Below, piece after piece: positions 12,601-22,539 of a stretch of DNA of 64,000 nucleotides (positions are counted from its first letter, which is position 1; every line of letters starts with the position of its first letter). The translations under genes and the position numbers were made by a program. The notes under the pieces were generated by a model. It ran no database searches and had not been told where the DNA came from. It was given only the letters and a program-made list of their open reading frames with translations. The stretch comes from Hymenolepis diminuta (lineage: Eukaryota > Platyhelminthes > Cestoda > Cyclophyllidea > Hymenolepididae), in the NCBI GenBank assembly GCA_900708905.1, contig CAADRB010000052.1, positions 110,423 to 174,422 of the forward strand. The letters run 5' to 3'.

Positions 12601-15600
12601 CTCGAAGGAGTAATAGTTTATTCTCTGTATTATCGAGCAAATTCCTGTTTGAATGTCTAGTACCTATTGGCCTATTGGTCAGTCAGTCTTGACACACCAA
12701 CTTGGTTTTTCATGGAAGTCCAAAACAACCGGATGTTATTTCCTAGAGTTTACTCAAAGTAAACTTCAGATCGATAGACTCTAAACATGGCGGTTGCCAA
12801 CTCCCTCAAGAATTTACTGATCAAATTCTGACATTTCGACATTGGAAAATTAAAACAAACAATTGTTAGTAATCGAAAAGTGGAAAGTCTGATTTATTTA
12901 GTACTTTAATAAAGTAAAACTCTTCAAGTTCTAAAGCATACTCTCTCTTATTTAAGTCCACTTCATTTACTTCATTTCAAACTGGTTTGATACTTCACAC
13001 TTTAATTGTTTCACGTGATTAAAAAATTCTATTTTTTTACATATTATAAAAATTATAGTGAAAAAATGCACAATGAGACTCACAATATAAGTCGTTGTGC
13101 CTGATCTCCAAAAGAAGTGCCTTTTTCGCCTCCTCAATCAACTCCTCCCTCGATAGGGTCGATACCTTTGACGCAGTAGCAAAAAGACTAATTCCACTTG
13201 CTCTTGTCAGAGTATGGGATTTACTATGCATATTAGAATTCCCGTTGTTGTTATTGTTATTATTGATTCCACATTGATTAATATCGACCGTTGATCCTCG
13301 ACGAGAGTGATTAGGCGTAAGAAAGAGTCGCTGCATTCCGGCTCCAATGTTGGTTGGTGTAGAGGAGGAGTGATTTGTTTGGTCTCCTGACTCCTTAAAG
13401 ACAGCATCCAATAAGTCATGAACGATCTCCTCGATTGAAGATGCTTCCATATCCAAGAGAAGTGTGGCTTCCTTAATGAACATTTTAATGTCCATGTTGG
13501 CTCGAACCTCAGCAGAAAAGTCTTTCAGGGGAAGATTCTACAAATAATTACCAAACAGCTTCAGTTGAAATGCCTGTTCCAAATACTATATTCCCATTTG
13601 CAGGGTGAGATTTTATAAATGAGAGGAAGAAAATGGTTGCGTTTAGTCTCTTTCATTTGCACTTTTCACTGTAGTAGAGCAAATAAGTCCGACTATCTGC
13701 AGTTACAATAAGTGGTGGGGTGTTCGAATGGCGTCGCATTCGAATTTCATGATTCGTCTCTAGATTTTTGAGCCACAATGTGAGAATGATATCCAACGTC
13801 TATTGAATGGCTAGTTTTGGTTGTCGCTCTTGTAACCTAAATGCATTTCTTTTCAACTTTGAGAAAGTAAAACGCTTCCATCCAAAGATTTTGCTCTGGA
13901 AACAACTTAATTGAACCACTTTGACGAATTTAATCGTCATGCTGTTCGATATTGCAACAGTTAAGTGTGGTAATTGAATTAAAGAGAAATTTAGTTCTGA
14001 AGGATCTGAATACATTCAAACGACGCCGACTAAATTTTCTGTGAACCTGACTAATTAAATAAAATATTATAATTTATTCAAGATTATCTAATTAAATGAT
14101 AATTTTAAGTGGGAATCAAGTTGATCTCCACTTCTATCTCTTCCAAACGCACATTCTATTTTCAAATCTTCTTCCATTACATATTTTACGGTGGAAATTT
14201 TAAAAGAGCTCAGCTAGTGGTCTGACTCATCAACACCGGTGTTTATCAAGCATTAACCTACTATTTTACAAGCCTTTCGGTTGATTAATGGCACCGATTT
14301 TATTTCTGTCTCAAAATATATTTATAAATTTTTATGTTGTAGTCTTTTATTTCACAGTTAATGATAAATATTCATTAAAATTTACTGGATTTTTGAAACT
14401 GATTAGGATTTTGTTACGCGTAATAGTAAGTAGAAAGTGTTGATCTAGAACCGAGTCAGTGAACCACCTCAATAATTTATAATATCGCCTTGCTTCCTTG
14501 ATCTCCTTAAATACGTAATGAAATAGCAAAGAGGCGAACATGGACGTGAACAGTAATTTCCTCGGTAATTCAAGGGACACTTCATGAAATATGGCCTTTG
14601 AAGCATCAAGCGGCGAAGCACCTGAGTCAAAAAAATTGACAGAAATTTCCTTCTTTTTTCCTGCAAAATAGGCGAATATCCATGTAGTCAACTCCTAGCT
14701 TTGCCAGAATTGGCAACTACATTTGTTCGAAGAAACGAATTTCTTCATTTTCCAGTAAAAATATCATTTTCAATGCCAGAGGGAGTTGGCTTGTAAAATA
14801 TTTATAAAATCGTAATAAAATTCTTATAGAATTGTATTTCTGTAACCAAAAATTAGTATTCTTTATAAAAATAAATAATTTAAATTATAATAAAAAATGA
14901 CTTATTAATATGAGCGATAACTTGTAATAACTTGAAAGTTTGTTTAAATGAAATGCAAAATTTAATTGAATTAAAATTTTTTAAAAATGCCGATGCCGGA
15001 AATTTGTAATACGGCAAATGTTCAATAAACATCCGATTTATCTTTTATAAATTATATAATTTTAATACATTATTTTAATTAAAATATAATGACAACTTTC
15101 CTGCAGATGAGAAAGGACCAAACAAGATTGTTGGCGGGCTGAAATGGGAAAAAAAAGGGAAATTAAGGTTTTATTGATTTGAGTGAATTTTATAAAAATT
15201 TCATTTTCAAATTTATACTTATTAATGCGGATACATTTCTGTAATTGAGCAGTTTGTTTTGTCAAATCAGGACTCATAAAGTTTCCCTTCTATGCCTATA
15301 TTTGGGGATCACAAATTGTTAACAGGTCAATCATACTGAAATTTGACATTTTTTGTGCCACCCTGTCCAAATGTAAAAATTATTTTGTACTTTTATTTAT
15401 ATTTTTTTAGAAATAATTTATCAAATGAAGATTAATTACTTCTCTCCGCGTCTGTCGATAAAGACACCGCCCATGTTAAATTTATAAATTTTCTACCTCA
15501 TCCCCGTAAAATTTCCCATAAAATGTAGCCGCCGTTTCTCCATTCGGCAGTAGCAATAAGGGAAATTTCGTTACCTCTCTTCCTTACAGCATGCAGTAAT

Positions 15601-18600
15601 GTGTCCTTGTAATTTAAATGGTTTCTGTAAAATATTTCCCTGAAGACTACGTGTATTATTGTACGTGGCATAGCAAAGGAATTACAATTTCCGATTATGG
15701 AGAGTATTTTTACGAATTTCCAGTAAAATCTGTTAGAGGAATATTTAAGAGGGTAAGATGGTAAGAACGAAAGAGGTGAGTTAAAGGTTCAGGAGATGTA
15801 CTGTATCTAAACTCCGAAATTTCCGGGTTGTCCTTGTATTTGCATTCCTCCACTGTCATACATTTTTGTGCGCAACACGGAGACATTTTAGGTGGGAAAA
15901 TATTCATTGGCGCCGCAATCACCCTCTTTTCAGATGGGACCAGGTATCGCCTTTTAATTTCAGTTAGATTTATTAATCAACAAGTTTTTGTTTTAAACAT
16001 TCTATTTGAATGCTGAAATTTTATGATGGTAATCAATCAACCATTTACAAGCCTCGATTTTTATCTTTATAATTGTATGATTATAACCCACAGCAGTGCC
16101 AGAAATTTTATGAATTTTTATTGTTGGAAAGCAACCGAAATCGAGTAGGTAAAGCCCGATGACGGATATTGGAAGGGGATGCAATATGGAATAGCAAGTG
16201 AGTTACTTCATTTGATTTCCTATTAGGGTTGCAGGATATTCACTTCGAGTTCCGATATGCGTATTTAATAATTTCCCTCTCCCTGGATCAATGATAAAAT
16301 CCATTTTCCACGATCTCAAAAGTGTATTGACCGTCCGATTAATAATGATGGCCGGCGTTGCTATGACTAAATTTGCAATAATCGCCCTGCATATGATTGG
16401 TGAAGGCAAATAAAAGTTTTCATCAAAACTGTGTATATCGTTAACGATTTTTTTTTTATTAAACCAATGAAATATCACCAGATTTCAAAATAAACTTCAC
16501 CTATTTAAACAAAATTTCAAGGGAAAATATTAGCCCTTTTTGAATTCACACATATTATTGGGTGGGAAATAACGCAGAAATTACCCCCAGTCTGAACAAC
16601 TTCATGCAAAAACCAAGGAATTAATTACAGATTTGATCAACATCTTAGCAACAAATTTGGGAATTCTCGCGATGGAAATTCTCATAATACCCCTAAAGAG
16701 AATCTATGCACTGCAATTTGAACTGAGTAACCTACAATTTAAAAGTTGGTTCACAAAAAGGATCTCTATTTCAGAAAATATGAATGAATTGATCTAACTT
16801 CATCTGTTATCGTGATTCATCTGCTGAAGTTTGCCGATTTCCTACCTCAAAAACTTTATCTTCCTAGTGACTCATTCCTCATCACTTGATGAATAATCGG
16901 TCGATAGATCATTTCTTAACTGTCTAACACCCAATCGGTGATCCCCACTTTTTCACAAATACTACTTATTAATTTTAAGGCTACCATCTTCTTTCCGAGT
17001 ACTTTCGATATAACCATACGGTGACCGATTTAATCTTGTTTCTGCCTTGAATTAATTTTCCCCCAAACTGGAGCTCATCTCACTTATAACAGATGATAAA
17101 AACGTAATATTTTCATAAAAAATTTTCATTCTATGCTAATTTTATCCGTAGAGTTTCAAATAAAACCCCAACGTAAAGAAGAACGCTTTCACATTGTTTA
17201 GATCCAAGAAACTTAATTGACAAAGGTGATATCAAACGCAACATTGAGCTGCATTTATGTCCTCTTTTGCATGACTCAAATTCTCAAATCTCAAATATTC
17301 TTCCACCAATCAAATTAGAACTTCCACTTCACAAAATTCAATCTTGGTAAAATCAATGACTAATAAATTTATTAATCAATCCTTCTAAAAATAATTGCTG
17401 ATAAGAATATTAATATTCTACGTAAAAAGATTAATTTTTTAAGAAAAAGACATTTAATAATTATTTATTTGTTTTTTGCATGCAATTTTTCTCGATAGTA
17501 CTCAAAGTTTTCTCTTTATTTTTAAAGTAGTAATTTCTTAGTCTACCCGATACTTCTGCATGAATTTAAAAGTTTTGTTTAAATTTGCACTAAGAAAGTA
17601 AGCTGCATGAAGTAGATTGTTACAGCATTAAGAGGGAGAAACTGCCACCGGACGAAATAATTTTAATAATTCAATTAATTATTGACTTATTGGAATAGGA
17701 ATCACGGAAATCAGAAGGTTGGAAAACAATCTTTTAGCTTGCAGAAATAGTTAGCTAAAGTGAGTGGTATCTTGTTTCAAATAATTATATCCTTGTAGAG
17801 TATCCCGTATTGATTATTTTGCAATAGAGGAAAGATGGATTCAGTAAAGTTGAAATAAAGAAAGGTGGAATAGAAGAGGGACAAAAAAAGATACAAAGTG
17901 GAGGATAATTCAAATGTTGTATGACTGAAGTTTTGAGGTGGGGGGAGGGGGAGGGCGAGGGATGTTTAGAAACAGACAGAATGGTTGAATTTCGTTGCTA
18001 TGTCGAGTCGGTGAATAATTATGGTGGGAGGTAGTGGCATTTTGGTAACTTTCATTCGTTCTATTCGTTCAGCCTGTCAAACGTCTTTATGGCCTTAAAA
18101 TTGAACTGTTGTTTTAAACAATGATTTACTTCTCCTCGTTATTATTGGGACGGCACTTAACTTAATTACTAGTATTTTTAAATAAGTTTAATTTATATCC
18201 ACGATCCTTGATCCATGAACTTCACTGACATTACAGAGTTATATTTAGTCCAAGTGACCGGAAAATGCAATTAATCGTATTTATTTAAAGACACAATTGT
18301 GACAGAGACCATCAGAGCTTTTAGAAGCACAAATACTAAAAGAGAGAAAAGTAAAATAGAGATTTTGTTTCAGAAATTATATTTTATATTTTATAACCTA
18401 AGTTGACTACCTCCAAATCTGTTTGCGCCAGTTCAAGGACCGAGGGACGGTCCAGTCGCCAGATTAATAGACGCCGAGTGTTAAATTGAGACGAGATAAA
18501 ACGTACATATGTGGATGCCGATGCGGAATAAAAATTATCACTGAATACTCCTCCTAGTTACGATTACACCTCCAGGTTTTGTCCAACTTTCTCATTAAAT

Positions 18601-21600
18601 AAGTCATTTGAATGGGTAGTTCCATGCACTTATAATGTTCCACAAAGTGGAAAGTCTGAGTGGTATCCAAAGCAATATTTGACATGAGAAACGACTCACA
18701 AACAGTGGAATAGATTCAGTATCATTCATCCCAACCCACTAGGCGATATTTTAATAGAAATCTTTAGTTTCCTGATGCAACCGATTCTCTATCATCGGTT
18801 TTAATATTTTTGCTTAATTTCTCTGGTTTTTTGCTGATATTAAAGTCATCAATTCTTGGGGCGTTTAATTCACAGACCCTCCAGTGCTGTCTAACGTTCC
18901 CCATCTTTCACATTCGTCCACTAGATTCAGCAGCGAACAGAGAACGTGGAAAAATTAAGGGCAATTTGAAGATGAAACCGGATATTTATGGAGAACAAAA
19001 GAAAATTTGTCTTTTCAAATCTCTTTTGAAGTAAAACTAAATTATACGATTGAAAATGCAAATTTGTGATTTAAATTCGTAATGAAAATGGAGGAATAAA
19101 TGTTCTAGAATGTGAGAAGGGCAAATTGGCTAAGCTCTCTTTCCATTTAAGGATTCACTCCGCCAATTATTAATATATTATATTATAAATAAATATATTT
19201 CACTGTACATTTCTTTTTCTAAAAGAAGTGAGAATTAATTTAATTTTGTGGGTCTGGATATTAATTGGAATGACGGGTCCTATTTATTGGTAGTGAAAAT
19301 CAACCGAACAATTTAGAATGAATCGCTCATCCTTCTGGAACATTCCGATTTGAGTAATTGAGTTAATCTCCTCGGTTTTCTTATTTTAGGCATTGGAGAC
19401 TAAATTTATCCCCGACAGAAAAATACAAAATTAATTACTTCTGATTTATTTCCAGATTAAATTGAAGATGAAAGATCATCTCAGATAAGTTTGAATTTTT
19501 GTAATAAATTTCAAAGAATGATATAAAAATTAATATTTATTTGAAATTTCCGAAATAACGTCAATTTAATGAACTAGTTATACATTAAATATTTTAACCG
19601 AATATAATAAATTAATCAATTGGATTAAACATATTTTATTTTTCATGAAATGTTAATTTAAGAAAAAATAATTATTTAATTAAAGAATCAGATGAATTTT
19701 ATTTTTTTTACATAAATATTTGCCCTTATAATATTCCTTTATGGAAATCTAGTTTGGTTAGCTTCAAATCGTTTTGCTACGAAATTGACCTTTCGACATT
19801 AAAGTGCGTGATATATTGATAATTACTTCAGCGGATCCTTTTGAATAAAATATGTAAGACAAATTTAGAATCCGTGGTAAATGGTTTGTTTGGCTACTTA
19901 CATCAGAGTCCATAGCTCGATCCTCCATCATGAAAGACCTTGGAATGGTGAACCGTTCATTTAAAACAATTAAACACCAAGAAAACTAGTGGCAGCAGCT
20001 CCCTTGAAAGGGAAGTAAATAAGCAGCAGAACAGCTGTTTTTGAAAAAAGGTGCATCTCCCCTATTGGTAAGTAACTTCACCTTCTCTGTTTTCAAAGAA
20101 TCATTGCTGTGTAGAAGCATACAATACCCCGATTTCACAGAACCTACTGAAGGATTCCTGACGATATCTGCCTTAAACCATAAATGGGGATATTAATCGG
20201 GAGATGAAAACCCATTCTTATTTGAAGTGTAACCTCGAAACTCATGGAGAATCTTACTGAATTGCGTCTGTGAAGCTCAAAAGATGTATGTCTGTCGAAT
20301 AATTTGTTTCATGAAACAATTCACAAATTTGCTTGAAAGTCAAAATTTCCTGCTTCTATGAAAGTAGCATTTTACCATCCCGAAAAAATATTAAAAAATT
20401 CGACCGAGCATTCAGTAAAATTTACTTCCATTCTAACATTGTTTAAGCTCACTCAATAAGACTTTGAACACATTTTAAGAAGGCGAAATAAGTGGAATAT
20501 TTAAACAAACCGCCCATTTTGTAGACGTTTTAAACACCAATTAAACAAAAAACGGAATGTGAAAAGAGGACGGAGGGGCAGTTACAGGTACTCGAATTAA
20601 CAACACGAATCAGGTCTTTTGACATTATCAATCATATAATAGTCAGAACTATTAAAAAGTAATTAATAATTGCTCATTATATTCAAAATTGTTTGCAATT
20701 TGAATGTGCAAAAGTGTGAGAGATCAAGGAGCAGGTGTGAATATGAAATTGGCTCTACGATAAGGGCGATCGAGCCCCTTTGACTTCTTCTCAATCCCTT
20801 GGAATTATTTCTTTAGTAAAGAAGCATTTTTAGAACATTTTGTCAAGAGTCCGAGCTTATTACCTAATTGCTTACTTAGGAGGTCTCCTTAGCAATCAGG
20901 TAAAGGTGTTTGAAATTAATTTGGTTTATATTCAACCTAAGACTATGGATGTTATATAAATTTATAAAACAATAAAATTATACAAATTTAAATTACAAAG
21001 CTAATTAATAAAAGGATAAAAAAGATTTGTTGGTGAAATTTTCGGAAATACTCGATAAATTTCGAATAATTCGGTTTTAAAATTCCTTGATTTGTGCCGG
21101 ATTCTTTTCTGATGAGTATAAAAGCACAAATAATGGAATTTAATGAATTTTGAAATCAAAAACACTATTTTTAAATATAAAAACTGAAATAAATTGTTAT
21201 TCCCAAAGGCCGAACTTTAAGATTCAATGATGTAAACTAAAAAACTGAGCTATTTTAAAACAAAAGAGCCATTAAAATTGACGAATGAAATGACCGAATA
21301 TAATCAAAAATGAATCAATATTAATTATTTGGTTGAGTAGCGTCACTGGATACTACTTTTATGACTGTGAGTACTATTTATTTAAACACCTTCCCGTCGG
21401 ATACAATAAGCGAGTAGAATTTAAATTGGTCACGCAATCACTCTTCTTCTTTTTGCTTTACCGGATTCCACTTTCATACGATCATTCCGAATTCGAGGCC
21501 GCTCATCGAAATAAAGAAGAGCATATTTCCACAAATATGGACTTTAAGATCAAGCATTACAATGAGGAGATGGAAGGGAACGTGAAATTGCAGAAGAGGC

Positions 21601-22539
21601 AAGCTTAAGACCTTACATACCTCTCTCCCTTTAATCGAACGAGAGCTCGAAGTGTTATGCATCCTACAGTCTGTTGCGTATGTCTGGTTTGACCTTGAAA
21701 TAAATTGCCATACAATCAAAATGTGTCGGAAAAAGTTTGACAGCGGATTTATACAACAATTCAGAATGAACTTCATTAGATATAATTACGTCGAATAATT
21801 AATAAATCACTTTAATTGTTCCGCAATATTTGAAAGTGTCTTAGAAATTCTCATTTATAAATGGAACCTCGAAGACTCAAACATTGGACTTTCAATAAAA
21901 TATCAAGTTTATTTAAAGTTATATTTCTATGATAAATGTTATTTTTAATTGTATATTTTGACAAAATTCAATGACAGCCTCTGCTTGAGTGCATTAAAAC
22001 TACTGAAATAGCAAAAATTATTTTATTTATAATTATGTAAAAATAAAATTTCATAAATTTTGTAATAAATGTTCCACATTTTTAAATTTAATTTGAGTAA
22101 TCGAGGAGCCAGTAATATTTATTATCAGTGAGCATAAGTGTATTTATTTATAGCGTTTCCACCTGTTTGCACCGGTTTATTTATTAAATTTGTAAATAAA
22201 TAAATATATATATATAATGCCCTTAGTAATTATACTCACAAGGGTTCGTATCATGAATTTTTATTTCAAAATATGTGCATAATTTTACGTACCGAGATAA
22301 TCCTCATCGAATTCTGGTTGGAGAAGGCTTCCAAGACTCAAATTACTGATAGCGTCCTCGGATCGATAAGAAGCGATCGAACATCCACGAGATCGACTCA
22401 GAGCAGCCGTTGGAAGAGTTAGGAGTTGCATACTGGGCCTCTCTCCAGGCAGCGGTGACTCTAACGATCCGGAATCTCTTGCCATTATAGCAGGAATTGT
22501 AGACGTCTTTGAGATATACCCCTCCCTTTTTATATCCAT
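3461..22539 (-). CDS. SLC4A11: SLC4A11-like transporter, amino-terminal part (spliced, runs off the left edge)
   Basis: Six exons on the minus strand, in transcription order 22539-22293, 14660-14515, 13537-13084, 8193-8109, 5971-5848 and 3655-3461, give exactly 1251 nt (417 codons) in one frame. The last four track the human SLC4A11 cytoplasmic region: an LPLKDF...EVRA segment, LLDMEASSIEEIV, a QSWIC-ALCSLKHIQKRY segment, a VILLVISPQK-like strand, and ELGRTFATILSDLEFRRQL. Human SLC4A11 is a bicarbonate-transporter-family membrane protein moving H+/OH-, Na+ and water in the plasma membrane; the worm protein's substrate is not inferable. The first two exons are less certain. An Asn/Ser-rich insert of about 80 residues in the 13 kb exon has no human counterpart. 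The membrane domain is outside the window. Confidence 0.85.
3656..5847. other. Intron of the SLC4A11-like gene
   Basis: This 2.2 kb interval lies between two exons that join in phase 0. It begins on the minus strand with a GTAGGC donor. No coding exon, RNA gene or complete repeat was recognised. A segment near 5090-5200 faintly resembles the tail of the SINE-like family described at 61166. Confidence 0.8.
5848..5971 (-). CDS. SLC4A11: SLC4A11-like exon: core beta-strand segment of cytoplasmic domain
   Basis: A 124-nt exon starting with one base that completes a codon from the 8109-8193 exon and ending in phase 0. It encodes CSLKHIQKRYLALARLAYP, then NLGRSNEGTQIILLVISPQK. The human counterpart has CTMKALQKRHVCISRLVRP and then a VRFVILVLAPPK strand, a clear alignment. 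The acceptor is TTGTTCCAG and the donor GTAGGC. A second AG six bases further in would also keep the frame, so the first two residues are uncertain. Confidence 0.95.
6740..6990 (+). repeat. Dispersed repeat family B, copy 1
   Basis: The block shares an ordered set of segments with copies at 29240-29660 (minus) and 62000-62275 (plus): a 'gtgtcctcaccc' segment, a C/T-rich segment with 'acac', 'caatacatcctggtctac', and a 'ctgttagct' tail. It lies inside an intron of the SLC4A11-like gene. This copy is the most diverged of the three good ones. Confidence 0.6.
8109..8193 (-). CDS. SLC4A11: SLC4A11-like exon: short segment with the QSW motif
   Basis: An 85-nt exon, too short to show as an isolated open frame, located by phase and homology. 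It starts with two bases that complete a Tyr codon and ends with two bases that complete a Leu codon. It encodes RRLSKTIKSVSFQENEGITT then DQSWICA. The human equivalent has LLSDTIQGVTATVTGVRY then QQSWLCI. The acceptor is TTCAATTTTAG and the donor the strong GTAAGT. Both junctions are in frame with the 13084-13537 and 5848-5971 exons. Confidence 0.92.
8194..13083. other. Intron of the SLC4A11-like gene, no genes seen
   Basis: About 4.9 kb between two phase-compatible exons of the transporter gene. Plus-strand open frames at 10081-10404 and 11898-12239 have low-complexity, AT-driven composition, no recognisable motif and no supporting splice signals. No exon, RNA gene or clear repeat copy was found. 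Confidence 0.7.
13084..13537 (-). CDS. SLC4A11: SLC4A11-like exon with a large Asn/Ser-rich insert
   Basis: A 454-nt exon, phase 0 in and phase 1 out, with a TTATTTGTAG acceptor and a GTGAGT donor. It opens with NLPLKDFSAEVRANMDIKMF then IKEATLLLDMEASSIEEIV, which matches human [20 protein letters not shown] and the following residues. After about residue 50 the family similarity is interrupted by an insert holding GAGMQRLFLTPNHSRRGST, a run of seven Asn, and HSKSHTLTRASG. The end, SREELIEEAKKALLLEIRH, is again helical and charged. RRGST and similar sites look like basophilic-kinase targets, so phosphorylation control is possible but inferred. Confidence 0.93.
13725..13806 (+). repeat. Dispersed repeat family A, partial copy
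   Basis: A short stretch with 'cattcgaatttcatgattcgtc' type sequence followed by a diverged 'ccaacgtctattgaatggct', resembling the middle and end of the family A copies. It sits in the intron just upstream of the 13084-13537 exon. It may be a truncated copy. Confidence 0.4.
14515..14660 (-). CDS. SLC4A11: Candidate SLC4A11-like exon (tentative)
   Basis: An open stretch of 146 nt between a good CCTATTTTGCAG acceptor and a GTATTT donor. It starts with two bases and ends in phase 0, exactly what the 22293-22539 exon (phase 1 end) and the 13084-13537 exon (phase 0 start) need. It encodes KKKEISVNFFDSGASPLDAS, then a segment ending in LLFHY. Human SLC4A11 has ESIRFFVNVNLE and later CVLLHTSRKY in this place, so the resemblance is suggestive, not strong. 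The donor is weak and the frame stays open past it to 14347, so the end may be wrong. Confidence 0.4.
17939..17962 (+). other. G-rich tract, possible G-quadruplex
   Basis: Four or more runs of three or more G separated by one base occur here in an otherwise AT-rich intron, which fits the usual G-quadruplex pattern. The strand that would fold is the non-template strand for the transporter gene's opposite direction; a functional role is not shown by the sequence. Confidence 0.6.
19902..19931 (-). CDS. Possible alternative first exon (MMEDRAMDSD)
   Basis: Two adjacent ATG codons open a ten-codon frame that ends at a strong GTAAGT donor in phase 0. That phase would splice directly to the 13084-13537 exon, giving a transporter isoform lacking the two upstream exons. 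The evidence is only the start codons, the donor and the phase. Short matches of this kind arise by chance. Confidence 0.25.
22293..22539 (-). CDS. SLC4A11: Probable first coding exon of the SLC4A11-like gene
   Basis: An open frame of 82 codons ending at a strong GTACGT donor in phase 1. It begins at ATG 22539 (MDIKREG), with an in-frame TAA a short way upstream; a second ATG at 22485 (MARDSGSLESP) is the alternative start. The composition is Ser- and Pro-rich with acidic patches (LLQPEFDEDYL), typical of the variable amino terminus of SLC4 proteins. It codes well compared with the AT-rich flanks. Assignment to the transporter rests on strand, order and phase only; it could be part of another gene. 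Confidence 0.5.

Larger units (their letters stand above)
14661..22292. other. Long intron or 5' region of the SLC4A11-like gene
   Basis: About 7.6 kb of AT-rich sequence. A G-rich tract lies at 17939-17962. A possible short first exon ends at 19902. Open frames at 16203-16478 (minus) and 18568-18720 (minus) show no recognisable family. No RNA gene was seen. Confidence 0.5.

Noticed and set aside
15480..15680. Minus-strand TLLHAVRKRGNEISL, which resembles an ankyrin repeat
   Set aside because: Only one unit is visible, the preceding and following residues do not fit the repeat, and no second unit is nearby.
16203..16478. 91-codon minus-strand frame with hydrophobic and charged segments
   Set aside because: It does not match the SLC4 family or any transposase recognised, and has no donor in phase with the transporter gene.
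18568..18720. Minus-strand open stretch of about 50 codons between possible splice sites
   Set aside because: No resemblance to the missing transporter segment, no family recognised, and it would not keep phase with the neighbouring exons.
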